NCBI GenBank assembly: GCA_021018995.1
Contig: CM037593.1
Span: 11,374,088-11,438,087 of the forward strand
Direction of reading: 5' to 3'
DNA length: 64,000 bases
Origin: Chloranthus sessilifolius
Taxonomy: Eukaryota > Streptophyta > Magnoliopsida > Chloranthales > Chloranthaceae
Position 1 is the stretch's first letter, and each line of letters opens with the position of its first letter. The position numbers and the translations under genes were made by a program. Shown piece after piece: positions 33,930 through 46,081 of this stretch. The notes under the pieces are model-generated. The model was not told the DNA's origin, ran no database searches, and worked only from the letters and a program-made list of their open reading frames with translations.

Positions 33930-34755
33930 TTATGGATACCTCTGTTTGCGTCCATACGATCTCTGAAAGCACCCACGTCTCACACCCATAGAGGTACCTA
34001 CCCTATTATTCAAGGGGTCTGAAAGTGGTTTCAGATATACACGTTTTCTCTAAACACATTCTCTGAAAGCGCCCTCGTCCCAGACTCCTTGAAAATCATT
34101 GATTTCTTCTAATTAAATGATGGAGATTGTGTTTCGCCCCCAATCTTCCACACAATAGATCTTTGAGATCATGGTGGACTGATCTGACGGTCAATTTTTT
34201 ATTCCAAGTTTTACAGATCCCCCCAAAATGGTACTAAAATCACATTTTGGTCTGATTTGTGCCATATGATTCAAGGGCTAGATTTTGGGAATACGTGACA
34301 CATGGAATAAAAAATCGACCATTTGATAGGTTCATCATGATCTTAAGATCTATTATATTGAAGTTCAAGGTGAAAGACGATCTCCATCATCTGATTAGAA
34401 GGAATCAATGATTTACAAGGGGTATGGGACGGGGGCCCAAATAGAGGTGCACAAATCACAATAGATCTTGAGATCATGGTGCACTGATCTGACGGTCAAT
34501 TTTTTATTCCAAGTGTCACAGATCCCCCAAAAATGGTACTAAAGTCACATTTCAGTGTGATTTGTGCCATATGATTCAAGGGCCAAATTTTGGGGATACG
34601 TGACACATGGAATAAAAAACCGACCATTTGATAGGTTCATCATGATCTTAAGATCTATTATGTTGAAGTTCAAGGTGAAATACGATCTCCATCATCTGAT
34701 TAGAAGGAATTAATGGTTTAGAAGGGGCATGAGACGTGGGCGCAAATAGAGGTAG
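33930..34755. mobile_element. M1 elements c, with an internal tandem duplication of about 300 bp
   Basis: The unit from GATCTTGAGATCATGG(T) through CTGACGGTCAATTTTTTATT to the right-end phrase CAAATAGAGGT occurs at about 34152-34450 and again at about 34460-34755, with few differences. A degenerate end (GGATACCTCTGTTTGCGTCC, 33935) lies to the left. It is non-coding. Confidence 0.6.
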
Positions 34756-35130
34756 CTTTCGTTTTTTCCCGCAACATGGGCTAAAAGCAGTTTCAACAGA
34801 TTTTTAGTTGAAAATATTTTGTGGGCTATTTTATCATATGTCCCGGATAAGTGGGACCCACTGAGTTTCCCAAACGGCTGGAAATCCACTTTATGTAAAA
34901 AATCAAAATTTCTACGAGTTTTTTTGAAGAATTCAAATTGCCAAACAAGGCCTCAGATTCAGCACTTTGTAAATAATAAAACGGTGCTTGCAAAGGATTG
35001 AAAAAAGAGGATTTTTTCCAACACACGTTGGAGCTATGTGCTTTCAGCAATTCGGTGGGTGCTAATATGGATACTGTTCCACTAAATCAGGTGGAGTTAA
35101 TAATTCATCAAAATCAAAGTTCAACTCTTT
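34756..35130. other. Interval with no supported feature
   Basis: The small ORFs on both strands (34819-35050) lack motifs. GCCAAACAAGGCCT near 34940 resembles a Tourist-type end, but no partner was found. Confidence 0.25.
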
Positions 35131-35136
35131 ATACCT

Positions 35137-36197
35137 TTAAAACCATACCACCATCGCCATTTCGATGATCCTGGCCACCACCACCCTCCATGCTTTAGAA
35201 GATGGTGATTTATGGAATGTTCTCTTCAGGTCCAATTTGTATGTTTTGAGAGTTATAAGGCTATATTTTCGAGGTAGATGTATGAGATGCACAGAATTTG
35301 AGACGCAATCAATTTTCAAGTATCTTTGGTCAATCCAAGTTGTCCACCGAGGGTGTTCAACAATGGTGTACGTTTCCGCTAAAAAGCAAGCCTGGGAAAG
35401 GATTTAAACCATCCGATCAATGCATTTTAATATTGATCTTTAAAAAATATGCATAGTCATCCATATTATAGTGCATAAATCCGGCGGTCCCAATCTTCCA
35501 AACGGTGTTGTTTTGAAGGATTAACGAACAAAACCATCAAATATCAAAACAAAGGAACATCTTAACTAATGAAATGAGGTAAAAAGTTTATTAAACAATT
35601 AAAATGGCCTACTTATCATGATTCATAAATCTCCCATTAAGGTTTTTTACCGACATCTGTAGACTCGACTTGATCACTCGTCTGTCTGTCGCGACTATGT
35701 GATGAGACTCTTTTACTGCACACCAATTCAGCAACTGGATGCTTTGATTCCTTGATTTTAGAAGCAAATGAGCCGAAGTCCTATCCACATCTACATCTTC
35801 TTCTTCTTCTATGCACTTCAAAATCCTTTCTGTTCCTCCCATTATTCCAAAGAACTCCTACACTTGTCATTGATTATAATTAAAAATAAATTCAAAAAAA
35901 AAAAAAAATCATAAATACTCTTCATTTATTAACACACATTTGAGATAAAAAAATGCATGTAGTTAAGAGATCAATTATGAATCTCAAAAGACCCAGAAGG
36001 TCATAAACTTTACCTCCGAATTCAGGCTTGCAATCAAGCAGATCTTTGAACAAGGAGAGGTTATTAAAACCAATATCAATGAAAATTAGTATAAGAGAAG
36101 TGTCGCCGACTTTGTAGATTGGAGATTGGAGAACTTGCCACAACTCCTCATCAACTGCCACACTCACTACCCTAGTGAGAAGTGCATTCATTTTCAT
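35137..36197 (-). pseudogene. Unrecognised gene fragments (two or three possible exons)
   Basis: On the minus strand, 36197-36012 reads MKMNALLTRVVSVAVDEELW and continues to PEFGG, stopping at a donor-like GGAG|GTAAAG. A second open stretch, about 35857-35609, follows an acceptor-like AGTGTAG and contains an acidic run (EEEEDVDVD) and LLLKSRN, ending in a stop. The splice phases I infer do not match, so either one junction is wrong or the gene is broken. Codon use and length suggest former coding sequence. I do not recognise the family. Confidence 0.3.
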
Positions 36198-36540
36198 AGT
36201 AAGAAACTTGTGTGAATCATGCGATGCAAATTCAAAATTTCCCAGATCATATATTCAAACAAAGTTGATCTTAAAAATTTGTAAGACTATAATTTTGAAA
36301 TTTACATGTTTATGAATCGAAACAAAATCACATAAAATTGTGATTGCTATAGGAAATGTGAGAAATATTATGAGTTTCCTCAATTTTTGGAGCTTCATAA
36401 GCATCATTCTAATCCTATATTTGTATATGTTATGGTATATGAAATTAAGCTCAAGGCTAATAGCGATAGTAGAGAGATAGTATTGTTGTTCAGTGGTGTT
36501 GCTTCCAATAGATCAGGAGCATGATTTTGAGTGAAATATT
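36198..36540. other. AT-rich interval, no supported feature
   Basis: Flank of the possible leftward gene. No TATA box, TIR or ORF was recognised. Confidence 0.25.
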
Positions 36541-36544
36541 ACCA

Positions 36545-36650
36545 ACAGCCAATAAAAAAGTCGTCGCTAATAGTTGTTTATCGACAGCTCCCCATAAAAC
36601 GTCGGTAAAAAGTCGCTCATAACAGCGCAACTTTTAATTTTGCAGAGAGG
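36545..36650. mobile_element. CACTA-like subterminal fragment
   Basis: AGTCGTCGCTAATAGTTG followed by ACGTCGGTAAAAAGTCGC is the 'GCCGCTAATAG' type of subterminal wording also seen at 9791-9990. No CACTA terminus is attached, so it is a fragment at best. Confidence 0.3.
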
Positions 36651-37718
36651 ATTGCGTGATGAGACCTTTTATATAACAAGGGTTGTACAAGGGAGTTATT
36701 GTGGGCAACCTATTGCGCGCAGAGAGTTGCACACAATCGATAACGCGCAACATGCTTTTCGAGGCACCTCAAAATTTGTAAAATATTTTTCAACCTTTAA
36801 CTTAGAATTACGTTTTTAAAACTTCAACACTTATGAATCCAACCGTAGAAAAATATTTTGCAAAACTTTGGTATTCAAAAATCAAATCTGCAAAGCATTA
36901 TTAAATTATACCAAGATTAATAAAAATAGCCATTAATAAGTGTCCCAATGGGAATGACCGGCCGCTTTCGTTCCAAGCATTAAATGGGCGATTATTATCG
37001 GGCATCTTGGAGCTATCACATAACCGGTCCAATTACTAATCGGGCCAGGCCGGCTAACGAATCTGGTCCAATGAGGCCCTTGTAAAAAAAATTAATATTT
37101 TTTTTTCTTTGCTAAATAAATATTATTTGAAATTTTCGAGAAGACATTTACTGAAATAGATGAACTAATTCAAATGATGAAACAAATGATGACTAAAATA
37201 AAATTAGTAAAAATAAATAAATAAAATTGGTGGTAGATTATAAATTTGAGTAAGTGAACTAATATATTTATAACCACTAATAAATGATATGAACCACTAG
37301 CAAACTAATGAATAAATATTATTAATAAGAGAGGCTAAGGAACGTCCTTGATTGAAGTTAAACTGGGGAGCAGAGTTGACGATGTCGCAAACGCTTAATG
37401 ATGCTGAAGGCCCTTTGCGAAGATCGACGGATGACCTTTTATCAATATCCTCTAAAATAGATAAATAAATATATAAAAAAGAATAATAATAATAATTTTA
37501 ATGATTAATTCAAGAGAAAAGAATAATAATAATAATATTTTTAGTGATTTGTAAAAGGAGAACAAAAAGTAGTTGGTAAAAGAAGATGATGGGGAAGATG
37601 AAGAATTGGTAGTTCATAACTTATCTTTTTAGGAAAGAGTGAGAGTCAGTTAGAAATTAAATTGCGCCAAGAGGAAAGAGAATACAAAAATAAAGATATT
37701 TTTTAGGATGAAAAAAAG
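36651..37718. other. AT-rich interval, no supported feature
   Basis: It contains AATAATAATAAT runs (about 37483-37495, 37524-37540) and a short GC-richer patch near 37015-37080. No gene signal was seen. Confidence 0.3.
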
Positions 37719-38121
37719 AGTATCTTTAAATTCACCCACCGAATATTTGAGTTCACCAACACTCAAAACGCATTGACTGCTTTGAATCAAATGATGCTAA
37801 TTGTTTTCATCACAATCTTTCCAATGATCAATCTTGAGATCATTCTCTTACCATCCACCGCCAGTTTTTGATTTCACACGGTATCCATTACCAAAAAGTG
37901 GCCTTAACATCACTTGGAACTCATCACGCTCAAATCAGGTCACTTTTTGGGATGTGTACTACGTGAAATAAAAAAATTATCGTTTGATGGTACGTCCATG
38001 ATCTCTAGATCCATCATGTAAAGATTGGGATGAAAAATGATCTCCATCATCAGATTCAAAGTAGTCCATGGATTTTAGCGTGGTGAACTCAATGATTCAG
38101 TGAGTAGATTCAAAGGTCCTC
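37719..38121. mobile_element. M1 inverted-repeat element, copy d
   Basis: The left end (TTTAAATTCACCCACCGAAT) pairs with the complement of the right end (TTTGAATCTACTCACTGAAT). Arms carry GCATTGACTGCTTTGAATC and GGTACGTCCATGATCTC. The central TCACTTTTTGGGATGTGT is the usual M1 loop. This subfamily has different outer ends from copy a. Confidence 0.6.
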
Positions 38122-39416
38122 TAAAAAAAGCAGTGATTTTGTATACTAGGTTTACCTAACTTACCCCATACCCAACCCATTGTGGGTTGGACTGGGCCGA
38201 GTGAGGATCAAGCCCGGCCCATTGAGACCCCTAATCACCAAGAACTAGAAAAGAACATGTGCGCGGGAAAAACTACACAATTGCTCAAATTTTAATATTC
38301 AAATCTTTTACATAAATATACTTTTTTAACTGTGCAGAAAAAATTTTACTTATGGTTACTTCTATTTTGACCAACTAAAATTCTAAAACTACCAACCAAG
38401 GGCAGGCGAGTAATTTTGGTGGATGTAAATAGAGGTATTCAATTTTATTTTTTTGATAATTAGCTATCCTCAATTATTTATGAGATATTTTTGAGAAAAT
38501 GGGATTTGTTATTATTTCTCTTATTAGTATAAAAAAATTCTTTGATATAATTCTCAAGCATTTTAACCACAATAAAACAATTTTTATAAGTTTTATGTAA
38601 TAGATGATTCAAAGCATAGTCACTAAGTCGGGGGTTCACCAATAATTCGGCGAGGTTAAAATTCGGAAAAATTTGGCACGTTCGGGAAAATATTCCGAAA
38701 GAAAAATAAAAAATAAAAAATAAAAGATTTAAAACTATTAAAATATTTAAAAAGCACATTTTTGTTTTGAAAAATTCGGGAATAATTCATGAATTATTCA
38801 TGATTTTTCGTGAACAGCCGAATTTTTAAAGATTCACGAATAATTCGGTATTAATTCGAATTTTAAAAAAATCTGACAATTTTTGTGACTATGATTAAAA
38901 GCTCTAGCCATGTGGGTAGCCTAGCCTAGTGAAGTACTATGAGCATTTGATGCTCACTTTATGTTAGGGATAAATAATGGTGCCTAAGGCTTTTAAACAC
39001 AAAAATGGTGCTAAATGATCTTACACTAATAAAATTAGACTGTTTTTATCTCTCACAATTGAAGTGCGAATTATCATGATGCCATGTGGCACACTTTATG
39101 GCGAATCTAAATTTTTGAAGTGACTATCTATCTTTGGAACATGTCTAAGAGATAAAAAAATGTACATAAGTAGATGTAAATCATTGATTGTGTACGATCA
39201 TTTAGACGGCTGGTTATGTTAACATGGTGAGGAATGAAAAGAATGGGGAGTACCGAGTCATATGTGAAACACTTGTATACATTATAACATATATGCTATG
39301 GAAAAGAAAAAAGGATAAAAGGTGAAGTATTTAACCTGAGATGAGCTTTTGCTTTTCCAAAGTCGTTCCATTAGTCGTCTGCCACGAAATAGGGAAGGAA
39401 AGTGGACTTGACATTT
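38122..39416. other. Intergenic interval 3' of the NLR gene
   Basis: M-type wording (GGTGCTAAATGATCTTACAC) lies near 39008-39030. AATTCGG direct repeats run from 38640 to 38860. The last 100-150 bp before 39417 would hold the NLR 3' UTR. No separate gene was seen. Confidence 0.3.
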
Positions 39417-42053
39417 TCATCTTCCCACTCTAATTCCTCTCACCAGTTTTTTGCCCCCAGTAATTTCTCTCAAAGTGTTGTTGGCATTACTACTGCGGTC
39501 GAATGGGAGCCTCTTCAAGTTCGGACATTCTATCACGCATATAGACTGTAAGGAAGGGAAGGCTATTGCATGCCTACATATTCTCTTTAATTCTGGTAAA
39601 TGTCCAAGAGTTATATCCTTTACTCTTGGAAAGGTAATTGAGCCATGTGCTGCCGCTTCAACTGCATCACCTATGATTTCTTCTATTCCGTAGCAATTAT
39701 GCAACCGAATTCTCTCAAGGTTACGAAGATGTAGAACCCACACGTTCTTCAACTCATGACATTGGTAAATGTGTAAATCACGAAGGTTTTGTAGGCATCC
39801 CCGGCTTACGAAAATAGTCTTCAATTTGTAATTCTCATAGAGGCGGAGAAATTCTAGTTGGGGAAGTAATCGATTCGCTCCTTCCAACTCATCATCAATT
39901 ATCAACTCCTCCAACTCACGACATTTATAAATGGAAAGTTCTTTTAGTCTCTTCATATTCCCAAAAGCTGATGACAAGTGGAAACGAGTCAATCCTTGGC
40001 AAGTATCTATTTTTAGGTATCGTATGCATTTAGTAAACATGTGAGAACCAAGAAATCTGTCGAGAGAATCAGAATTGACATTTGTAATGGTAACTTGAAG
40101 TTCATTTAGATGCTTCAATACTTCCAATTCCGCCAACAAATTAACCCCTCCTCCTTCAGCATCCTCACTACCTTCCACTTTCCATTTCCTATAGATACTC
40201 ATAAATAGGTTCAAGACTTGCAACCTTGAGAGCCTTGCGATCATCTCAGGGGGAATTGTTTCAAGACAATCTGTATGGCTCAAATCCAAGCACTTCAATT
40301 TTACCAGATTAACTAGCTCTCCCGGTAGTGCTACAATCTTTGTCCACGATAAATTTAGATGCCGCAATTCTACCAATTCATTGATCCCTATAGAAAGTTC
40401 TATTAGACCTGTACCTGAAAGATCTAAGACCTTAAGAAGAGGCATGGATTTGAAAAAGTTATTTGAGATCTTTCTCAAGTCTCCATTGCCTTGGAGCATC
40501 AAAGTAAAGAGATTGGGGCAAGTAGGCGTTTCAGGCAGTTCTTCCAATTCATTTTCCATCAGCGATATCCTCTTCGTTTTGGCCCACTTTTCAAGCATCG
40601 GTGGCTTAGTCAAATGGACACCAGCTCTCACAATAGACTTATACTTCTTCGCCCCATTTTCAGAAGCTATCCAGAGCGCCATCTCGCGAATAACATCGTG
40701 CATCTTCACTTCTGTCTCTTCATTAGGAACGTCTTCCAATAAGCAAGCATTCTTTAGACTTCCGATGAGAGCATGCCCCCACTTTCGAGCTTTATCAAGG
40801 TCATCACTCTCATCATTATCTAAGAACCCTTCCCCAATCCAATAATCTATGAGTTCAGATTTTTCGATATTATAATCTTCAGGAAATAGAGAACAATACA
40901 AGAAACACTCTCTCATTATATCATCGCTTAGATTGTCGTAGCTAAATCTCAAACGAGGGAACACTTCATCTTTCATACCTGGTGAGCTGCCCAAAACTTC
41001 TATTGCGTGCTCCCACTCCGGTGGTGTCTTCTTGGCTGCCATGGCTCTGCCAATGGTGATGAGTGCAAGCGGTAGACCGTCACACTTATCAGCAACATCC
41101 TCGGCAAGCTTTGGTATATCCGGATGAGAATTCAGTGCCTCTTCACCTACCTTCTCTCTAAACAGATCCCATGCTTCCTTAGGTGCCAAACATTCTACTT
41201 TAACCTTCCGGCGAGCTTCCATTTTTCCGCATACTTCCTCAGATCTGGTCGTGAATAGTAACTTGGACTTGTTTTGCCAATTAGGAAGAGGAATTCCCAA
41301 GTCCTCAAGATTCAGCCTTGCCCAAATATCATCCAACATTATCAAAAACTTTTTCTCTTTTAGAGCTTTGAATATGTTTTCAGTTACCAAATCTTCATCT
41401 TCAATGAAGCCCAACTTCTTTCCAATAGCCTTTCGCATATTTACCAAATGTGGTTCTTGCGATGCAACAACCCAAATCAATGGCTCAGGAGAAATTGGTT
41501 GTTGATTTTTGTTAGAAGTGCCGATGATTCCGACATAGTTGTTAGAAGGGTTGACTTCATCTTCTCTAAGGTAACGTAGGACCTTCTGCATCGTTAGATC
41601 CATGCCCACAGTAAATGTGCTAGGCATCTCAGTCACGGTATCAGGAGGAGTTCTCACCGCAACTTCGCTAAAATCACCTTCGTTCTTCAACTCATCCACA
41701 TCTGCAATCTTCTTAGCCACTCTTTTTCCGAGTTTGTAGCTCGACCAAAAATTCGGATGGCAGTCTCCAAGACATCTTCTCCTTTGGTTGAAAGCATCTT
41801 CTATTTGGGTCACTTCGCCCTGAGTAGCTTCTACTCTTTGAAGCCACAGGTTCACTTGATTTGTGCGCTTCCATAGCTGTCTTTCTGCATCATCGACCCT
41901 TAGTTTCACATCGTTCTTTGCTGCTATCAATTTTGCCATAGAGTTTACAAGTGAGCCAACATTTTCTTCGAGTTTAGTGATAATTCTTACGCGCCGTGCA
42001 ATGGGTTTGATTAACCGAGAGACAATGTCGATGACAGGAGTCACGAAATCCAT
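39417..42053 (-). CDS. CC-NB-LRR (CNL) disease-resistance protein, RPS2/RPS5-type, P-loop destroyed
   Basis: This is a single-exon frame of 878 residues, the usual length for intronless RPS5-type CNLs. A coiled-coil region (about 25-125, with VNLWLQRVEA) is followed by the NB-ARC: VGIIG (173-177), RNBS-A LIWVVAS (192-198), kinase-2 FLIMLDDIW (236-244), RNBS-B KLLFTTRSEEV (264-274), GLPLALITIG (326-335), RNBS-D CFLYCSLFPED (383-393) and MHD (451-453). LRRs run from about 515 to 860. The Walker A motif (GMGGVGKTT) is absent. After VGIIG the frame reads TSNKNQQPISPEP. The same bases in the next frame read LLTKINNQFLLSH, the ordinary continuation after a P-loop. So a deletion took the P-loop, and a second indel before LIWVV restored the frame. 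ATP/ADP binding should be abolished. It may be a pseudogene, or a signalling-dead protein with intact CC and LRR. The ATG at 42053 is the only one before the coiled coil. Confidence 0.9.
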   Translation of the reverse strand: MDFVTPVIDIVSRLIKPIARRVRIITKLEENVGSLVNSMAKLIAAKNDVKLRVDDAERQLWKRTNQVNLWLQRVEATQGEVTQIEDAFNQRRRCLGDCHPNFWSSYKLGKRVAKKIADVDELKNEGDFSEVAVRTPPDTVTEMPSTFTVGMDLTMQKVLRYLREDEVNPSNNYVGIIGTSNKNQQPISPEPLIWVVASQEPHLVNMRKAIGKKLGFIEDEDLVTENIFKALKEKKFLIMLDDIWARLNLEDLGIPLPNWQNKSKLLFTTRSEEVCGKMEARRKVKVECLAPKEAWDLFREKVGEEALNSHPDIPKLAEDVADKCDGLPLALITIGRAMAAKKTPPEWEHAIEVLGSSPGMKDEVFPRLRFSYDNLSDDIMRECFLYCSLFPEDYNIEKSELIDYWIGEGFLDNDESDDLDKARKWGHALIGSLKNACLLEDVPNEETEVKMHDVIREMALWIASENGAKKYKSIVRAGVHLTKPPMLEKWAKTKRISLMENELEELPETPTCPNLFTLMLQGNGDLRKISNNFFKSMPLLKVLDLSGTGLIELSIGINELVELRHLNLSWTKIVALPGELVNLVKLKCLDLSHTDCLETIPPEMIARLSRLQVLNLFMSIYRKWKVEGSEDAEGGGVNLLAELEVLKHLNELQVTITNVNSDSLDRFLGSHMFTKCIRYLKIDTCQGLTRFHLSSAFGNMKRLKELSIYKCRELEELIIDDELEGANRLLPQLEFLRLYENYKLKTIFVSRGCLQNLRDLHIYQCHELKNVWVLHLRNLERIRLHNCYGIEEIIGDAVEAAAHGSITFPRVKDITLGHLPELKRICRHAIAFPSLQSICVIECPNLKRLPFDRSSNANNTLREITGGKKLVRGIRVGR

Positions 42054-42250
42054 GGTGACCGAATGAAGAAAATGTACTCAGAAATAGTGAGCTCGCGGGA
42101 TGAACTCAGAGAGAAAGAGAGAGAAAAGATGTTGAGAAAGAGCGACAGAGGGAAATGAGTGCCGAAAGAGAGGGTAGATAAGAGTGGATATGGATTCCAC
42201 TGATTGCATTCTGTGGTAATTGATGTGGGAGTGAATATAGCTTGTTTAAC
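42054..42250 (-). promoter_or_regulatory. 5' flank of the NLR gene with a CT-rich leader
   Basis: In gene sense, 42140-42100 is a CTCTTTCTCTCTCT run, a pyrimidine-rich leader common in plant promoters and 5' UTRs. It lies 50-90 bp before the ATG. A clear TATA box was not identified. Confidence 0.4.
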
Positions 42251-42590
42251 GGTCAATTGCATAAGTGGTATATGTGGAATTTAGGTACTCATTTGTGCGA
42301 GCATACACATACGAATGAGTTGATGGATTTTGATATCAGGGGATGCGAGTACCATCCAACGATCAATTATTTGTTCTACTCGGCTCATATCTTAAAAAGT
42401 CACTTAAAAATCATTTCTGAGTCTGGTGTGTGCGACATGATTTTCTGGCCATTCTTTTAGATTTTTCTCATGCAAGCCTTCGAAAATTAAGTCTCTTTTT
42501 TATTAGTGGGCCCTAGGAAAGCACAAAAGCAAGGAATCAGAGGGCAAATACTGAGGGTATAAAAGAATTTGGGTAGATATATTTACAACC
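42251..42590. other. Interval with no supported feature
   Basis: The small ORFs here are without motifs, and no TIR was recognised. Confidence 0.25.
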
Positions 42591-42599
42591 ACCAATTAT

Positions 42600-42930
42600 T
42601 TCTTCACAACCATAGGTTCACACTTGCGAAGCCGTTAACTGCTTGCAATCAGACGATGAAAACTCTCCATCTTTTTTTTTAATGTTCAACACATTGCACC
42701 GAGATCAGAGGTGTACCATGATAAATTTTTATTGCACATGGCACACATCCCCAAAACATGAATTTGATCACATGCAATGTACCATTGAACAAGATTTTCA
42801 AGTCACTATTAGGGTGTGGGCCACATGGAATCAACATCTGACGATTTAATGTGGACCCATAATCTTAAGATTTGTTGTGTGAAAGAATGGACTAGAAAAT
42901 TATGTCCATTACCAACAGTTTTGCACATGC
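42600..42930. mobile_element. M1-type element, diverged subfamily
   Basis: The left arm has GCCGTTAACTGCTTGCAATC and the right arm GTGTGAAAGAATGGAC. The centre has GCCACATGGAATCAACATCTG, shared with the copies at 22265-22625 and 48368-49650. The outer termini are not clear. Confidence 0.45.
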
Positions 42931-43037
42931 AAACCTATCTCCTATCGTTGTATGCCTTGTGATCAGCTGAGATGTCCACCCACAACGCTATCCTGAGGTA
43001 CTGCATTTAGGGAGCAGAGAGAGTTGCCAAATCACCA

Positions 43038-43396
43038 AGGGTGCCTACAGTGAAAAATATTGATTGCTTTGAATCACACAATTGAGATGGTGACAATGCA
43101 CATTTAGATCATAGGTGTACCATTAGAAGGTCAATTTTTTTTCAACTTTGCATACCTCCTGATAGGTGACCTTGAAATCATATTTGAGCAAGATGTGTGC
43201 CACGTGTTTTTTAAATCACTTGGAAATAATTTCACATGAAGTAAAAAATTAGTCGTTTGATGGTCTGCTTTTGGTGTTAAAATCTATTGTGTGAAAGGTT
43301 GGGATGAAAATCGATTTCTTTCGTCTAATTTAAAGCAGACAATAGTTTTTCAGTGTAAGAGCCATAGGTAATTTAGTAGGCGTATAGAGGTGCCCT
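43038..43396. mobile_element. M1 inverted-repeat element, copy e
   Basis: The ends AGGGTGCCTACAGTG and the complement of the right end (AGGGCACCTCTATACG) pair imperfectly. Arms contain TTGATTGCTTTGAATCAC and TTTAAAGCAGACAATAG. It is non-coding. Confidence 0.5.
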
Positions 43397-44251
43397 AAAT
43401 AAAAGAGTTTCTTGCTTTTAGGAAAAAACTTAAGTGTAAAACACATATACGCACAAATTATATTTTTACAAACACTGTGTTTAAAATATAAAATAGTTAA
43501 TATCTTTGATCAATCCAAGCCAGTTATCATTGACCCATGTCACAGCCAAAGAATAACTTATTTGTGAATTAGAGCATTCCAGTTAGTGCACTTTAATATG
43601 AACAATTAAAAATATATACACAACCATTCATGGGGCTATAGTTCACAATCTTTCCATCCTCAAGGTCACAAGTTCAAACAAAGCATACCTATTAAACAAA
43701 AAAAGAAGAATTCAACTCGCAAAATTGGTTGATTCTGTCGCTAGGGATGCAATCATATAGGATATATGAGTTTTTCACTTGCACTTTCCTGGATTAGTAT
43801 TATAGGGATTTTTGCACACGGAATAGAACCCCACTACGATAAATTAAGAAAGAAGATAATCGAACAAGACACGGGAATTTTATGTGAGAAACCCTCAAGG
43901 GAAAGAAATCCCATAACAGTCCACACAGAGTCCACTACCTCAAAAGCAAAAAAGAAAGCCTTAGCATTTCTATAGCCTCTCACTCACACTATTCAATAGA
44001 GATAATTATTATCTATGTAGAAAACATGCAATCAAAATAACGTACAAACAAGCAATTACAAACACAAGATTTATGTAGTTCGACAATTTGCCCACATCCA
44101 TAGGTGATTCTGAGTTCTTTTCAATAATCTGTGAGAACTAGGGTTACAAATCTCTCAAATCTCACCTCATCAATACAAAATCGAGCTCTTTTAATATAAC
44201 CTTAATCTATGATTAGAGCTTATATCTAATATAAAATATGACAAAAAATTT

Positions 44252-44315
<64 letters not shown>

Positions 44316-45430
44316 GATATGATAAAATTACCCTAAGTAATCGTAGAAAAACTTCGACCCGCACAATTGTGGATGAGTGTGCAGTGTAACCTGTTGATCA
44401 GTACCACCAACAAAGTTCAAGGCACAATCTCCACAGTATGCATAGTGAAACCCTAAACCTTGTAATCATATGCAATTGTTAGATAAAGCTTGCCTCCCAA
44501 GACATAATGTAAGTCATCCATTGAGCTTAATCTCTTTTTTAAAAGACCCGAATATAAACCTGGAGACCATCAGCTCTCGACCATCGGCAAACAGGCGGGC
44601 TTCACTAGCAAATACATCGGACTTCGCCCTACAAACCACCTAACCCGAGATGTCAGGCCCATGAACCTAACAAGTGCAATCACCAAGAAATGCGTAGACT
44701 CGTCTTAATCACACCTACTAATTTGCCGAGTGTGAGATGAGACTCTTTTACCTCTCACCTTGAAGAATGATTTAAAAGGATTTCTAAAGGGTCTCTAGCT
44801 AGAATTGAAAGGGTTTATACGATGGTTTCCTAAAAGGATATCTTTAAATTTAAAGGAATTTTTACTCAAGGAAGTTTCCTAAATCAAAGAGATAAAAAGA
44901 TTTTATCTCAAGATTTGATGTGTGAAAGATTGAGATGAAAAATGATCGAAATCATATGAATTTTTAAAGCAGCCAGCGGATTTTTACTTTGTTAAGTATG
45001 TGGTGGTTGTAACCAAAAGATGTATGATAGTAACACCAACCTTTTTTAAACTTAAGGAAGTCCTAAATCAAAGAGATAAAAAGATCTCCTAGAGTAGAAA
45101 AGTTTTCTAATTAAATTTTTTTAAAAATAACAATGGGCTATGGAATGGCTTCTCTCTAAGAAGGAATTCCTAAACTAGCAAGGCTTTGTCGAAAACTGGT
45201 CTTTAAAACTAGGGGAATGGTCGAAAATTGGGGCTGAAGCAAGAACTGTGAACGGGTGGACCAATTTAGAGCAGCTTCCTTATTCTTTTATATCTCTCCT
45301 TAGATTTGTATACTACTTATAATCATTTGTAACTTCTTCCTTTCTTTTGATGTAGGGTGAGGGCCCATCAGCCTCAAGCATAATTATAGAAAAAAATAAA
45401 TCTAAGAGAGATATTTAAATGATTTTTTTT
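43397..45430. other. Intergenic interval with an AT microsatellite
   Basis: An (AT)n tract of about 55 bp lies at 44257-44311. A phrase AAATCAAAGAGATAAAAAGAT is repeated near 44880 and 45063, and CATCAGCTCTCGACCATCGG occurs once near 44566. I found no gene. Confidence 0.35.
44257..44311. repeat. (AT)n microsatellite
   Basis: Uninterrupted AT dinucleotides, about 27 repeats. Length is likely variable between individuals. Confidence 0.95.
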
Positions 45431-45449
45431 TTAAGTGAGCATAACCAAG

Positions 45450-45590
45450 GTCTCAAATCGGGTATCGGTATCGGGTAACGGTCCATAAAGGACGGATACA
45501 TATTACGGCCCCGGTACTGTATTGGGGCCGTATCGGTATCAGTTGGCCAAAATACCGATACGTGTGTGTAGGTATCCGCGGATACTTGAT
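45450..45590. repeat. GGTATCGG-family repeat
   Basis: Repeated GGGTATCGG, GCCGTATCGGTATC and CCGATACG wording. It belongs with 31015-31290. The overlapping minus-strand ORF is not coding. Confidence 0.45.
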
Positions 45591-45648
45591 TCCTTGAGCA
45601 TGATATTCCCTAAATAGCTTGAAGAAATTAGAGTTTACAAAAGTTTTA

Positions 45649-46081
45649 AGGGAACCATTATTTACAACTTGTAGAATTGTGATCTCACTCGATCTCCTCC
45701 AGCCGGGTTGCATTGACCGACTCTGAATATGATGATGGAGAACATTTTTTGTCCCAATCTTCCACACAAGGGATCTTTAGATCATGGGCGTACCATCATA
45801 CAGTCAACTTCTTATTACAAATGACACACCTGAAAAAGTGGCCCTAAAATCATGCTTGAGCGTGATGTGCGTCAAATGATTTTAGGGTCACTTTTTGGGA
45901 TATGTGCCATATGGAATAGAAAACTGATATGATAGAACACCCATGTTCTTAAGATTGGTTGTGTTGAAAATTGAGATGAAAAAATTGATGTCCATCACCT
46001 AATTCAAAGGCAGTCAATGCATGTTGACTGAAGGAGAAGAGGTAAGATCACAATTCCACCGAGTGCAAATAGTGGTTCCCT
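45649..46081. mobile_element. M1 inverted-repeat element, copy f
   Basis: The ends AGGGAACCATTATTTACAAC and the complement of the right end (AGGGAACCACTATTTGCACT) pair well. Inner arms carry GATCATGGGCGTACCATCAT and GTGGAA-type text. The central pair CTGAAAAAGTGGCCC and GGTCACTTTTTGGG are complementary. Flanks AAGTTTTAA and TAGTTTAAA agree at 7 of 9, a possible decayed MULE-size duplication. Confidence 0.6.

Noticed and set aside
39451..42066. Plus-strand ORFs across the NLR gene
   Set aside because: They are antisense shadows of the 878-residue minus-strand gene.
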